Shown: in pieces, positions 35,893 to 43,928 of the stretch
Layout: the number at the start of each line of letters is the position of its first letter
Position numbering within the stretch: position 1 is the stretch's first letter
DNA from: Pontiella agarivorans
Lineage (GTDB): Bacteria > Verrucomicrobiota > Kiritimatiellia > Kiritimatiellales > Pontiellaceae
Assembly (NCBI RefSeq): GCF_034531395.1
Contig: NZ_JARVCO010000006.1
Location: 1 to 64,000, forward strand
Length of the DNA: 64,000 bases
Direction of reading: 5' to 3'
The notes under the pieces: generated by a model
The model's input: the letters and a program-made list of their open reading frames with translations, nothing else
Database searches by the model: none
What the model was told of the DNA's origin: nothing
Translations under genes and position numbers: made by a program

Positions 35893-37410
35893 CTACTCAT
35901 CGCTGAATGATTTGTAGTTAATGCGGAATACGTATGCCGCTTCACAGGGTTTATCTCCCTGAACCTGAATGGCCAGCCCTTGGGGCGTCTGCTTCCAGAC
36001 GACCGCTCCACCACTGATGAATTCCACCGTTTTAACAGGGCGGGATTCGAGCGGATTACCGGCTGCCAGAGAAGTAATATTGAACGCGCCATCTTCCGGC
36101 CAGCCCAGCGAAATAGCATAAAGCGTATCTCCTTTTTGCGTAAAACGGATATCGGCAGATACGTTGTCTGCATTCTCTTGTTCGGAATGATGCCCTGCAC
36201 TGATTTTCGTCGGTCCTTCCCCATAAATTTTCCAGGGTCTGGAACCGTAAATGGCTTCGCCATTCAATTTCAGCCACGCCCCCATTTCGCGGAGAATGGC
36301 TTTATCCTCCTCCGGAATAGTGCCATCGGCTTTCGGGCCGATGTTAAGCAGAAGACAGCCGTTTTTGCTGACGATATCAATCAGTTCATCCAATAGATAA
36401 TCAGACGTTTTATATTGCTCACCTTGAATATACCCCCATGAAAATTTGCCCACTGCAGTGTCGGTCTGCCACGGAAGTTTCCTGATTTCACTCATGCGGC
36501 CTCGTTCGATATCGAGCACGATCAGATCTTCGGGAAAAGACGCGTTCTTCATATTTTTATCCTGAAAAACCACCCCTTTCTTCCAATCGATCCCTTTGTT
36601 GTAGTAGTAAGCCAAAATACGTTTATGCATGGAATCCCAGCCGGGTTTGTCGAGACCGAAGTCAAACCAGAGAAGGTCGGGCTCATATTGATCGATTATA
36701 TCGGTAGTGCGATTCCACCAGAGCTCCATGAATTCTCTGGACGGTTTTGAGCCGCGCTCAATCTTTTTCCAATAGAGATCCTGATAGTGCGGATCATTGG
36801 TATCCCAGCCCGGATCTTTTTTACTGAAATACCCACGATGATTCGCAAAATGCGAAGAGACTCCGAACTTAAGACCGGCCTTGCGGGTGGCATCGGCCAG
36901 CTCACGCATCGTGTCGCGCTTCGGGCCCATATTCACCACATTCCAGCGGGTATATTTTGAATCATACATCGCAAAACCATCGTGATGTTCTGCCACGGGC
37001 ACCACATATTTTGCCCCTGCATCGTTAAACAGATTAACCCATTCCGTTGCATCAAATTTTTCTGCTTTGAACAAAGGAATAAAATCCTTGTAGCCAAATG
37101 CAGAAAGATCGCCATAGGTTTTTATATGATGGCTGTAGATGTCCATGCCATTGCGCTCGCCCCGTGTGGGGTAATACATATATTTGGGGTATTTCTCGCT
37201 GCCATAAGCCGGAACGGAATAAGGCCCCCAATGCAGAAATATGCCGAACTTCGCATCGCGAAACCATTCCGGGCATTGGTAATGGCTGCGGATCGAATCC
37301 CAGTCCGGCTCCATTTTGGAAGCCGGCTTTTCCAAGGGCCCTCCACCTCCGAACACCGGGACCGACAACAGACTTAAGCCATAAATCGCAACGATCATTT
37401 TTTTCATCAT
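35893..37410 (-). CDS. Secreted GH29 alpha-L-fucosidase
   Basis: 505 residues with signal peptide MMKKMIVAIYGLSLLSVPVFG; GGGAG lies upstream. Motifs are ECP/EWFRDAKFGIFLHWGPYS near residue 50, PVAEHHDGFAMYDSKYTRW, and DLLWFDFGLDKPGWD, whose Asp is the expected nucleophile. GCLLLNIGPKADGTIPEED follows. The C-terminal sandwich ends WKQTPQGLAIQVQGDKPCEA. It is the fourth GH29 of the window and closest to the partial one at 1-1593. It is the most upstream intact gene of the polysaccharide island, next to unassigned debris and then rex. Confidence 0.93.
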   Translation of the reverse strand: MMKKMIVAIYGLSLLSVPVFGGGGPLEKPASKMEPDWDSIRSHYQCPEWFRDAKFGIFLHWGPYSVPAYGSEKYPKYMYYPTRGERNGMDIYSHHIKTYGDLSAFGYKDFIPLFKAEKFDATEWVNLFNDAGAKYVVPVAEHHDGFAMYDSKYTRWNVVNMGPKRDTMRELADATRKAGLKFGVSSHFANHRGYFSKKDPGWDTNDPHYQDLYWKKIERGSKPSREFMELWWNRTTDIIDQYEPDLLWFDFGLDKPGWDSMHKRILAYYYNKGIDWKKGVVFQDKNMKNASFPEDLIVLDIERGRMSEIRKLPWQTDTAVGKFSWGYIQGEQYKTSDYLLDELIDIVSKNGCLLLNIGPKADGTIPEEDKAILREMGAWLKLNGEAIYGSRPWKIYGEGPTKISAGHHSEQENADNVSADIRFTQKGDTLYAISLGWPEDGAFNITSLAAGNPLESRPVKTVEFISGGAVVWKQTPQGLAIQVQGDKPCEAAYVFRINYKSFSDE

Positions 37411-37475
37411 TCACTCCCTGCCGCATCCCGAAGCCCGCGGTTCAGATCAAACGTAATGCAAATCTTTCTCTACGC

Positions 37476-37795
37476 TTATGAACCGATATTCCAGTAGAAC
37501 ACCATCACGCAGTTTTTGAACGGATTTGTATTCAATATCCTGATTTGCCGCAGATGCCCTTTTCTTCCGATTTCCAAATAGTTCAGCGAAAACGCATCCT
37601 TCATTTTGACCGCAATCTTAATCCGATCAGAACGCTCCACGCCCCGGACCGGCAATCGCCCGTCTTCCCACTCGTTACGTTTGGGATTAGCGAAAATGGA
37701 CACATTGTCCATCTTTTCACCTTCGCTCTGGATTTCAAACCGAACCGTATTCTGCGTTAACGGCCTCGATATCCCCTGAGTAAAAGCGTCTCTTC
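37476..37795 (-). pseudogene. Unassigned C-terminal gene fragment
   Basis: An open minus-strand frame of about 105 codons (IFRRDAFTQGISRPLTQNTV, FEIQSEGEKMDNVSIFANPK, then NTNPFKNCVMVFYWNIGS) ends at 37476. ATG 37712 lies inside it, but the similar composition upstream shows that this is not a natural start. I do not recognise a family; it looks like the end of a larger exported or carbohydrate-binding protein. It occupies most of the 436-base gap between GH29 and rex. Confidence 0.35.
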
Positions 37796-37846
37796 GAAAT
37801 ATTCATTAATCACTTCTGCCCGAAACCAACCTCATAAACTAACGCA

Positions 37847-38491
37847 CTATTTTTCATCTGTTTTCGCCGAATGAATCTCGGCAAAGTGAATATTGTAAAA
37901 GAGATTTTCGATTTCCTGCTCGATATTAATGTTGTGAATCAGGAAATCTTCGTCGCTTTTCAGCACAATCGGCGAAAAATTAATGACACCGCTGCAACAG
38001 GTTTTTTTCAGGGTTTCCACCATACTCTGGGCAGAGGGTTCGGGCACAGTCAAGGCGGCGACCTTAATTTTGTTGGCATCAATGAATTCGCGAATCCGTT
38101 TAATATGGAAAATCGGAATGGGTGCTTCGGCATCGAGTACCCGGGGATCGGAATCAAACGCAGCCACAACACGAATTCCAACCCTTGGAAATCCGTTATG
38201 ATTCATCAGGGCCTGACCCAGTTTCCCGCAGCCGATAATCACGATCTTCTGTTTTTTATCTTTTCCGAGCAGCACATTGAGCCGGGCAACGACATCGTCA
38301 ATCCGATACCCTCCGCGCTTATTCCCCGTGATATTGAACATCGAAAAATCTTTCCGCACCAACGACGCTGACACCCCGCAGGCATCGGCCAGATTATCGG
38401 AAAACACCTTCACCAACCCCAAAGCCTTCATTTTGCGCATCACATTACGGTATTTCGCCAGACGCCGGATGACTTCCTGATTTCCAACCAT
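37847..38491 (-). CDS. rex: Redox-sensing transcriptional repressor Rex
   Basis: 214 residues from ATG 38491; GGAG sits 6 nt upstream of it, whereas ATG 38503 has no ribosome-binding site. The N-terminal winged helix is FSDNLADACGVSASLVRKDF, with SMFNITGNKRGGYRID following. The Rossmann domain is VIIGCGKLGQALMNH, typical of Rex binding NADH/NAD+. Rex represses fermentation and hydrogen genes at low NADH and releases DNA when NADH is high. It is divergent from the hydrogenase operon, with two Rex-like palindromes in the spacer, so control of both units is very likely. The C-terminal domain-swapped helix (NIEQEIENLFYNIHFAEI) is present. Confidence 0.95.
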   Translation of the reverse strand: MVGNQEVIRRLAKYRNVMRKMKALGLVKVFSDNLADACGVSASLVRKDFSMFNITGNKRGGYRIDDVVARLNVLLGKDKKQKIVIIGCGKLGQALMNHNGFPRVGIRVVAAFDSDPRVLDAEAPIPIFHIKRIREFIDANKIKVAALTVPEPSAQSMVETLKKTCCSGVINFSPIVLKSDEDFLIHNINIEQEIENLFYNIHFAEIHSAKTDEK

Positions 38492-38496
38492 TGGAA
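38482..38496. repeat. Palindrome TTCCAA-CCA-TTGGAA, copy 1 (exact)
   Basis: A 15-bp site at the extreme 5' end of rex. It contains the preferred start codon (the CAT at 38489-38491 on the plus strand). One of five exact copies of TTCCAA-N3-TTGGAA in the window. Confidence 0.8.
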
Positions 38497-38506
38497 ACTC
38501 CATTTA

Positions 38507-38525
38507 TTGTTATTTGTATAACTTA
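38507..38525. promoter_or_regulatory. Candidate Rex operator 1 (rex side)
   Basis: TTGTTATTTGTATAACTTA contains the inverted repeat GTTAT-N4-ATAAC and resembles the Rex consensus TTGTTAA-N4-TTAACAA, differing mainly in the last half. It lies about 15 bp upstream of rex, where binding would give autoregulation. Confidence 0.55.
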
Positions 38526-38572
38526 AACTGCCAATTAGATGACTTGTTTTTGTAATTAATATTACCGGAATA

Positions 38573-38584
38573 TTGTATAAACAA
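38573..38584. promoter_or_regulatory. Candidate Rex operator 2 (hydrogenase side)
   Basis: TTGT-ATAA-ACAA, a 12-bp palindromic core matching the outer Rex half-sites. It is set in an AT-rich stretch about 75 bp before the structured leader, a suitable place to block a hydrogenase-operon promoter. Confidence 0.5.
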
Positions 38585-38659
38585 CGTCAAAGGCATTTTT
38601 TTTATTTACCTACTACCCACCAGTCTTTATTGCTCAGACCTTAGAACAAGAATGCGGCA

Positions 38660-38760
38660 GTGCTCTTGAGATGGGGTCTCAGGAAGCACCATGAACCGGG
38701 GGGTTCAAGCCGGGGCTGACAACCAGGGAATCAGCAGAACGCTGAATACGGGACTAGCCA
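38660..38760 (+). ncRNA. Candidate structured 5' leader (cis-regulatory RNA) of the hydrogenase operon
   Basis: About 100 bases fold into successive helices. First, a 12-bp bulged hairpin pairs GTGCTCTTGAGA (660-671) with TCTCAGG-A-AGCAC (677-689) around TGGGG. Second, TGAACC / GGTTCA (692-707) closes a GGGG loop. Third, GCTGA (715-719) pairs with TCAGC (731-735) across an 11-nt loop. The same TCAGC can instead pair with GCTGA at 741-745 across AGAAC. The two states exclude each other, as in switches and attenuators. The region is not coding on either strand and ends about 50 bases before the hndA start. I do not recognise a known riboswitch class. Confidence 0.5.
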
Positions 38761-38810
38761 GGGGAAGATCTTTTTAACGTACGAACAGACGCTACTGGAG
38801 GGTGGAGACG

Positions 38811-39293
38811 ATGACTGTTACTGCTGAAGAAAAAATGCTTACACCGGCCATCGACGCATTTATTGCGAAATGGAAGGAAAAGCCGGGCAACCTGATTATG
38901 GTCCTGCACCGCGTTCAAGAGGAGTTCGGCTACATTCCGCGACAGGCCGCCTTTGAAGTGGCCGAAGCCCTGGACATTCCGGTGGCGAAAATCTACGGCG
39001 TCATCACCTTCTATCACTTTTTCAAACTCACCAAACCCGGTCGAAACCGGATTGCGGTCTGCATGGGCACGGCCTGCTACCTTAAAGGCGGACAGGATTT
39101 GATTGAAGAATGCGAGCGCATCCTCGGCGTCGGCCTCAACACCGTGACCGAAGACGGTGAGTTCTCGGTGGAAGCGGTCCGCTGCATCGGTTGCTGCGGT
39201 CTCGCCCCGGTACTCACGGTGAACGGCGAAGTTTTCGGCAATGTCGACACCAAAGGCATGAAGAAAATCATCGAACAGTTCGAAGGGAAATAG
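38811..39293 (+). CDS. hndA: [FeFe] hydrogenase NuoE-like subunit (24 kDa, [2Fe-2S])
   Basis: 160 residues; ATG 38811 follows GGAGG by 9 nt (a GTG at 38802 overlaps that site and is rejected). The thioredoxin-like domain carries the four NuoE-type cysteines in VCMGTACYLKGG and AVRCIGCCGLAPVL, which ligate a [2Fe-2S] cluster. VLHRVQEEFGYIP at the N-terminus is typical of the family. As the first gene of the hnd operon it is the small electron-transfer subunit beside the flavoprotein HndC, in an NAD(H)-linked, probably electron-bifurcating soluble hydrogenase. Expected cytoplasmic. Confidence 0.95.
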   Translation: MTVTAEEKMLTPAIDAFIAKWKEKPGNLIMVLHRVQEEFGYIPRQAAFEVAEALDIPVAKIYGVITFYHFFKLTKPGRNRIAVCMGTACYLKGGQDLIEECERILGVGLNTVTEDGEFSVEAVRCIGCCGLAPVLTVNGEVFGNVDTKGMKKIIEQFEGK

Positions 39294-39296
39294 ACC

Positions 39297-39833
39297 GTGC
39301 ACGCCAGCGTCTGTGATCTGATTACCGATTTGGTCCAGAACGCGATCGAGGCGCATGCGGAAGAGATCATGCTGAACGTCGAAGAGACGGAAAAAAATAT
39401 TAAAGTCGTCATTCAGGACAACGGAAAAGGTATGAGTGCGGAAACACTGGAAAAAGCCAAAAACCCGTTCTGGTCGGACGGGAAACACCGGCACCGCAAA
39501 GTGGGCCTCGGCCTCCCCTTTCTTTTCCAAACGGTGGATATGACGGACGGATCGGCGGAGATCCAATCAGAAGAAGGAGTCGGAACCACAGTGACCTTCA
39601 ATCTTGATCCTCAACATGTGGACCTTCCAATGTTTGGAAATTTTGTATCCACCGCCGTCTCGCTGATGACTTACGAATTTGATGGAAACCTGACCGTGCA
39701 GCACAGCAGAAACAGCAGGAGTTATTCGGTCAGTAAAAACGATCTGACCGATGCTCTGGGCAACCTGAACAACCTGGAAAACATGGTCCTTCTCAAACAG
39801 TTTATACAAAGCAACGAAGAGGAACTCCGATAG
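39297..39833 (+). CDS. Stand-alone GHKL/HATPase-domain protein in the hydrogenase operon
   Basis: 178 residues starting at GTG 39297, 3 nt after hndA, with AAGGGA upstream. It is a bare ATP-binding domain of the histidine kinase/anti-sigma type: N-box LITDLVQNAIEAHAEE, G1 box IQDNGKGMS, G2 box KVGLGLPF and GVGTTVTF. There is no phospho-accepting His domain and no membrane segment. The last ~70 residues are unassigned. Similar proteins occur between hydrogenase subunit genes of other fermenters, so a role in regulation or assembly of the hydrogenase is likely but undefined. One copy of the TTCCAA-N3-TTGGAA palindrome lies in its coding sequence. Confidence 0.88.
   Translation: MHASVCDLITDLVQNAIEAHAEEIMLNVEETEKNIKVVIQDNGKGMSAETLEKAKNPFWSDGKHRHRKVGLGLPFLFQTVDMTDGSAEIQSEEGVGTTVTFNLDPQHVDLPMFGNFVSTAVSLMTYEFDGNLTVQHSRNSRSYSVSKNDLTDALGNLNNLENMVLLKQFIQSNEEELR
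39625..39639. repeat. Palindrome TTCCAA-TGT-TTGGAA, copy 2 (exact)
   Basis: Inside the HATPase gene, encoding LPMFGN. Exact match to the 15-bp motif. Confidence 0.8.
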
Positions 39834-39858
39834 GACTTTTCAACGAAAGGTGGGAACA

Positions 39859-40257
39859 ATGGCTAAAATGACACTGGATGAATTGCGCAGCCTGCGGGAT
39901 TCAAAGAAAAAAGAGATGACGCAGCGCGATGGGGATAAAACGGCACAGATTGTGGTCGGCATGGGGACCTGCGGGATTGCGGCCGGAGCAAAAGAAGCCT
40001 TCGATGCCTTTCTCGATGAACTCGATAACCATGATGTGAAAAACACCCGTATCACACAGACCGGCTGCATGGGCCTCTGCTTTTCCGAGCCGACCGTGGA
40101 GGTTGCGGTTCCGGACATGCCGCGCGTGATCTATGGCAACGTTGATGCCGATGTGGCCCGCCGTATTGTTAAAGAACACATCATCGGAAAAGCGCTGGTT
40201 TCCGATCATATCTTCGACAAACCGGCGAAGGACATCATTGACGGGGAGACGAAATAA
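39859..40257 (+). CDS. hndB: [2Fe-2S] thioredoxin-like hydrogenase subunit HndB
   Basis: 132 residues from ATG 39859 (AAAGGTGG upstream). After a short charged helix (LDELRSLRDSKKKEMTQRDG), it has a [2Fe-2S] ferredoxin-like fold with cysteines in VGMGTCGIAAGAKEAF and TQTGCMGLCFSEPTVE. This matches HndB of NADP-reducing/bifurcating hydrogenases. It is in line with hndA upstream and hndC 2 nt downstream. Probably an electron-relay subunit; it has no catalytic site of its own. Confidence 0.9.
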   Translation: MAKMTLDELRSLRDSKKKEMTQRDGDKTAQIVVGMGTCGIAAGAKEAFDAFLDELDNHDVKNTRITQTGCMGLCFSEPTVEVAVPDMPRVIYGNVDADVARRIVKEHIIGKALVSDHIFDKPAKDIIDGETK

Positions 40258-40259
40258 CC

Positions 40260-42044
40260 ATGGCTTTTAAAAACTATATTTTAGTCTGTGCCGGAACGGC
40301 CTGTGAATCCAGCAAGGGTGTTGCTCTGTACGAAGCGCTTGAAACCGAACTTAAAGCTCAGGGCGCTGAAGCCGATGCACAGCTCGTGAAAACCGGCTGT
40401 TTCGGGTTCTGCGAGCAGGGCCCGATCGTCAAAATTCTCCCCGACGAATCTTTCTACGTCAAAGTCGGCCCGGAACACGCCCAGAAAATCGTGGCCGAAC
40501 ACATCATTAAAGGGCGTCAGGTCAAAGAACTGCTCTACGATAAAGACCAGGCCGCCGGAACCGGCGCCGACAACATCGATTTTTACCAGAAACAGCAACG
40601 CATCGTGCTGCGCAACTGCGGCGTCATCAACCCGGAATATATCGATGAATATATCGCCCGCGACGGCTATGCCGCGCTGGAAAAAGTCATCTTCGATATG
40701 ACCCCGGATCAGGTGATCCAGGAACTGAAGGACGCCGGGCTGCGCGGCCGCGGCGGCGCCGGTTTCCCGACCGGCATGAAATGGGGCTTCACCAAAGAGG
40801 CTCCCGGCGACCAGAAATATATCGTCTGTAACGCCGACGAAGGCGACCCGGGGGCCTACATGGACCGCTCCACCTGCGAAGGCGACCCCCACTCCGTGCT
40901 CGAAGCCATGACCATTGCCGGCCACACCGTCGGTGCCAATCAGGGGTTCATTTACATCCGTGCGGAATATCCGCTGGCCATTGAACGCCTCGAAAACGCT
41001 ATTGCTCAGGCCCGCGAATACGGACTGCTCGGCGAAAACATTCTCGGTTCCGACTTCAGCTTCGACATCGAACTGCGCCTCGGAGCAGGCGCTTTTGTCT
41101 GCGGCGAAGAAACCGCCCTGCTCGCCTCCATCGAAGGCAAGCGCGGCATGCCGATTCCCCGCCCGCCCTTCCCGGCGGTTAAAGGCCTCTGGGGCAAACC
41201 CACCGTCATCAATAATGTCGAAACCTGGGCCAATATTCCGATGATCATCCTCAAGGGGTCCGAATGGTTCAGCAGCATCGGAACCGAAACCTCCAAAGGA
41301 ACCAAAGTGTTTGCCCTCACCGGAAAAATTAATAATTCCGGACTGATTGAAGTGCCGATGGGGACCACACTGCGCGAAATCATCTACGATATCGGCGGCG
41401 GTATCCGCGGCGGCAAAAAATTCAAAGCCGCTCAGACCGGCGGCCCCTCCGGCGGGGTAATCACCGCAGATTATCTCGACACGCCGATCGACTACGAAAG
41501 CCTCATGAACATCGGTTCCATGATGGGCTCCGGCGGCATGATCGTGATGGATGAAGACGACTGCATGATCGACGTCACCAAGTTTTACCTCGAGTTCACC
41601 GTCGATGAATCCTGTGGCAAATGCGCCCCCTGCCGAATCGGCGGACGCACCAACTACAACATTCTCGATAAAATTTCCAAAGGTCAGGGCGAAATGGAAG
41701 ACCTCGACAAACTCAAAGAACTGGCCCAGGCCATGCGCAAGGCGTCGCTCTGCGGTCTTGGGCAGACGGCGCCTAATCCAATCATGTCGACCCTGAACTA
41801 TTTCGAAGAGGAATATCTCGAACACATCAACGACAAAAAATGCCGCGCCGGCAAGTGTAAAGATCTGCTGTCCTACACCATTATCTCAGACAAATGCATC
41901 GGTTGCACCGCCTGCGCCCGCGTCTGTCCGGTCGGCTGTATCAGCGGTGAAGTGAAAACCCCGCATGTCATTGACCAGGACCAGTGCATCAAGTGCGGCC
42001 AGTGTTATGACAAATGTAAATTTGACGCCATCCTGAAGGGATAA
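40260..42044 (+). CDS. hndC: NuoF-like flavoprotein subunit of the [FeFe] hydrogenase
   Basis: 594 residues. Domain order: thioredoxin-like [2Fe-2S] domain (about 1-100; CAGTACESSKG, KTGCFGFCEQG), NADH/FMN-binding 51-kDa domain (about 115-500; LRGRGGAGFPTGMKW, CNADEGDPGAYMDRS), the [4Fe-4S] motif CGKCAPCRIGG, then two ferredoxin-type [4Fe-4S] clusters (CIGCTACARVCP, CIKCGQCYDKCK). This is the HydB/HndC architecture and the site where NAD(H) exchanges electrons with ferredoxin and the H-cluster subunit. The gene starts 2 nt after hndB and ends 11 nt before hndD, so one operon. Confidence 0.97.
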   Translation: MAFKNYILVCAGTACESSKGVALYEALETELKAQGAEADAQLVKTGCFGFCEQGPIVKILPDESFYVKVGPEHAQKIVAEHIIKGRQVKELLYDKDQAAGTGADNIDFYQKQQRIVLRNCGVINPEYIDEYIARDGYAALEKVIFDMTPDQVIQELKDAGLRGRGGAGFPTGMKWGFTKEAPGDQKYIVCNADEGDPGAYMDRSTCEGDPHSVLEAMTIAGHTVGANQGFIYIRAEYPLAIERLENAIAQAREYGLLGENILGSDFSFDIELRLGAGAFVCGEETALLASIEGKRGMPIPRPPFPAVKGLWGKPTVINNVETWANIPMIILKGSEWFSSIGTETSKGTKVFALTGKINNSGLIEVPMGTTLREIIYDIGGGIRGGKKFKAAQTGGPSGGVITADYLDTPIDYESLMNIGSMMGSGGMIVMDEDDCMIDVTKFYLEFTVDESCGKCAPCRIGGRTNYNILDKISKGQGEMEDLDKLKELAQAMRKASLCGLGQTAPNPIMSTLNYFEEEYLEHINDKKCRAGKCKDLLSYTIISDKCIGCTACARVCPVGCISGEVKTPHVIDQDQCIKCGQCYDKCKFDAILKG

Positions 42045-42055
42045 GGAGATAAAAA

Positions 42056-43804
42056 ATGTCTATGATTGAAGCTGAAATCAACGGAATTCCCGTAAGCGTC
42101 CCTGAAGGCACCACCATCCTCAATGCCGCCAAAGAAGTGGGCGTACAGATTCCGAAACTCTGCTACCATTCCGACCTCGACGCCTGGGCCGCCTGCGGCA
42201 TCTGCGTGGTCAAGGTGGAAGGTTCCCCGAAAATGCTCCGCGCCTGCGCCACGGCTATTGCGCCGGGCATGAAGGTGCTGACCCACGACCCGGAAGTGGT
42301 GGAAGTCCGCCGCACGGTCCTGGAACTGATTCTTTCCACCCACCCGAACGATTGTCTGCAATGCGGCCGCTCCGGAAACTGCGAACTGCAGACCCTTGCC
42401 GCCGATTTCGGTATCCGTGAAATCCCGTTTGAAAAACGGGTTGAACATATCGAGCCGGACACTTCCACAACCTCGATTGTGCTGAATCCGGAAAAATGCA
42501 TCAAATGCGGTCGCTGCGTACTGGTCTGCCAGGAAATGCAGGGGGTCTATGCCCTCGAGTTTATCGGCCGCGGCGACGGTACCCGCCTGGCTCCGGCCGC
42601 CGATGTAAATCTGGAGGAGTCTCCCTGCATCAAATGCGGTCAATGCTCGGCCCACTGCCCGGTCGGCGCAATCTACGAAAAAGACGAAACGAAAATCGTC
42701 TGGGACGAAATCAAGAAACACGAAAAACACTGCGTGGTTCAGGTGGCCCCGGCCGTACGTGTCGCCATTGGCGAAGCATTCGATATGGAGCCCGGCGAGC
42801 TGGCTACCGGGCAGCTCTATGCCGCCCTGCGCCGCCTCGGTTTTGATGCGGTGTTCGACACCAACTTCTCGGCCGACCTCACCATTCTGGAAGAAGGCAC
42901 CGAATTTGTGAAGCGCTTCACCGAAGGCGGCGAACTTCCTCAGCTCACCTCCTGCTGTCCGGCGTGGACCGACTATATGGAAAAATTCGCCACCGACTTT
43001 ATCCCGAATTTCTCTTCGGCAAAATCGCCGCAGCAGATGCTCGGCGCCATGGCGAAAACCTATTATGCCGAAAAGGCCGATATTGAAGCCCGGGACATGT
43101 TTGTGGTTTCCATCATGCCCTGTACCGCCAAGAAATTTGAAGTCGGCCGCGACGATAACATGAACTCCACCGGTTTCCAGGATGTGGATGTGGCCCTGAC
43201 CACCCGCGAACTGGCCCGCATGATCAAGCAGGCCGGCATCGACTTCAAATCCCTTCCGGACGAAGAAGCGGACAGCCTGCTCGGCACTTATACCGGTGCC
43301 GGAACCCTCTTCGGTGTGACCGGCGGCGTGATGGAAGCCGCGCTGCGCTCCGCCTACTACCTGATCACCAAAGAAGATCTGGCCGACGTGAACTTCATGG
43401 AATGCCGCGGCCTCGAAGGAGTGAAAGAAGCCGAGATCGATATCAAAGGCACCAAAGTCCGCATTGCCATTGCCCATCAGATGGGCAACATCGAAGCCGT
43501 GCTCAACCGCGTCCGCGAAGCCAAAGCCAACAACGAAGAGACTCCATGGCACTTTATCGAAGTCATGGCCTGTCGCGGCGGTTGCATCGGCGGCGGCGGT
43601 CAGCCCCACGGCGCAACCGACGAAGTCCGTCTGAAACGTACACAGGGCATCTATGCTGACGACGAAAAATCGGTGCAGCGCTGCTCTCACCACAATCCGG
43701 AAATCACCCGTATCTACGAAGATTTCCTGGGCGAACCCTGCAGTCACAAAGCACACGAACTGCTCCACACCGATTACATCGAGCGGGCAGCCTACAAGAA
43801 ATAA
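42056..43804 (+). CDS. hndD: [FeFe] hydrogenase catalytic subunit, group A
   Basis: 582 residues; AAGGAG precedes the ATG. N-terminal [2Fe-2S] domain (C36, C47, C50, C64), His-ligated cluster (H96, C100, C103, C109), then two [4Fe-4S] clusters (C148-C158 and C191-C201). All three H-cluster motifs are intact: TSCCPAW (C300, C301), MPCTAKKFE (C356), and EVMACRGGCIGGGGQP (C506, C510). The first Cys of TSCC is the expected proton-transfer residue. With HndA-C it should couple H2 production to NADH and ferredoxin oxidation during sugar fermentation. HydE/F/G maturases are not in the window. Confidence 0.98.
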   Translation: MSMIEAEINGIPVSVPEGTTILNAAKEVGVQIPKLCYHSDLDAWAACGICVVKVEGSPKMLRACATAIAPGMKVLTHDPEVVEVRRTVLELILSTHPNDCLQCGRSGNCELQTLAADFGIREIPFEKRVEHIEPDTSTTSIVLNPEKCIKCGRCVLVCQEMQGVYALEFIGRGDGTRLAPAADVNLEESPCIKCGQCSAHCPVGAIYEKDETKIVWDEIKKHEKHCVVQVAPAVRVAIGEAFDMEPGELATGQLYAALRRLGFDAVFDTNFSADLTILEEGTEFVKRFTEGGELPQLTSCCPAWTDYMEKFATDFIPNFSSAKSPQQMLGAMAKTYYAEKADIEARDMFVVSIMPCTAKKFEVGRDDNMNSTGFQDVDVALTTRELARMIKQAGIDFKSLPDEEADSLLGTYTGAGTLFGVTGGVMEAALRSAYYLITKEDLADVNFMECRGLEGVKEAEIDIKGTKVRIAIAHQMGNIEAVLNRVREAKANNEETPWHFIEVMACRGGCIGGGGQPHGATDEVRLKRTQGIYADDEKSVQRCSHHNPEITRIYEDFLGEPCSHKAHELLHTDYIERAAYKK

Positions 43805-43822
43805 GCCGTCTGCCAACAGCTG

Positions 43823-43853
43823 AAAACCGTCCCTTTCGGGGGGCGGTTTTTTT
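43823..43853 (+). terminator. Intrinsic terminator of the hydrogenase operon
   Basis: AAAACCGTCCC and GGGGGGCGGTTTT form a GC-rich stem around TTTC, followed by a run of T (847-853). It starts 19 nt after the hndD stop. Confidence 0.88.
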
Positions 43854-43928
43854 GTGCCTGCGCCTTGCTTTCTTCAAAGAGGCAACTAGACTGCAATAAA
43901 TCGAATACATGCGGGTTTAATTTTACCT

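Noticed and set aside
1-38500. Insertion sequences or integrase genes explaining the gene debris
   Set aside because: No transposase, integrase or terminal inverted repeats were found. The fragments fit homologous recombination and decay.
38600-38810. A known riboswitch class (cobalamin, c-di-GMP, NiCo) in the hydrogenase leader
   Set aside because: The conserved core sequences of those classes are not recognisable, so only a generic structured leader is claimed.
40281-41825. A 514-codon minus-strand frame opposite hndC
   Set aside because: Same reason: a shadow of the NuoF-like gene, with low-complexity composition and no domain.
42005-43816. A 603-codon open frame on the minus strand opposite hndD
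   Set aside because: It mirrors the hydrogenase gene codon for codon, has no recognisable motif and no ribosome-binding site. hndD itself has every H-cluster residue. It is an antisense artefact of codon bias.
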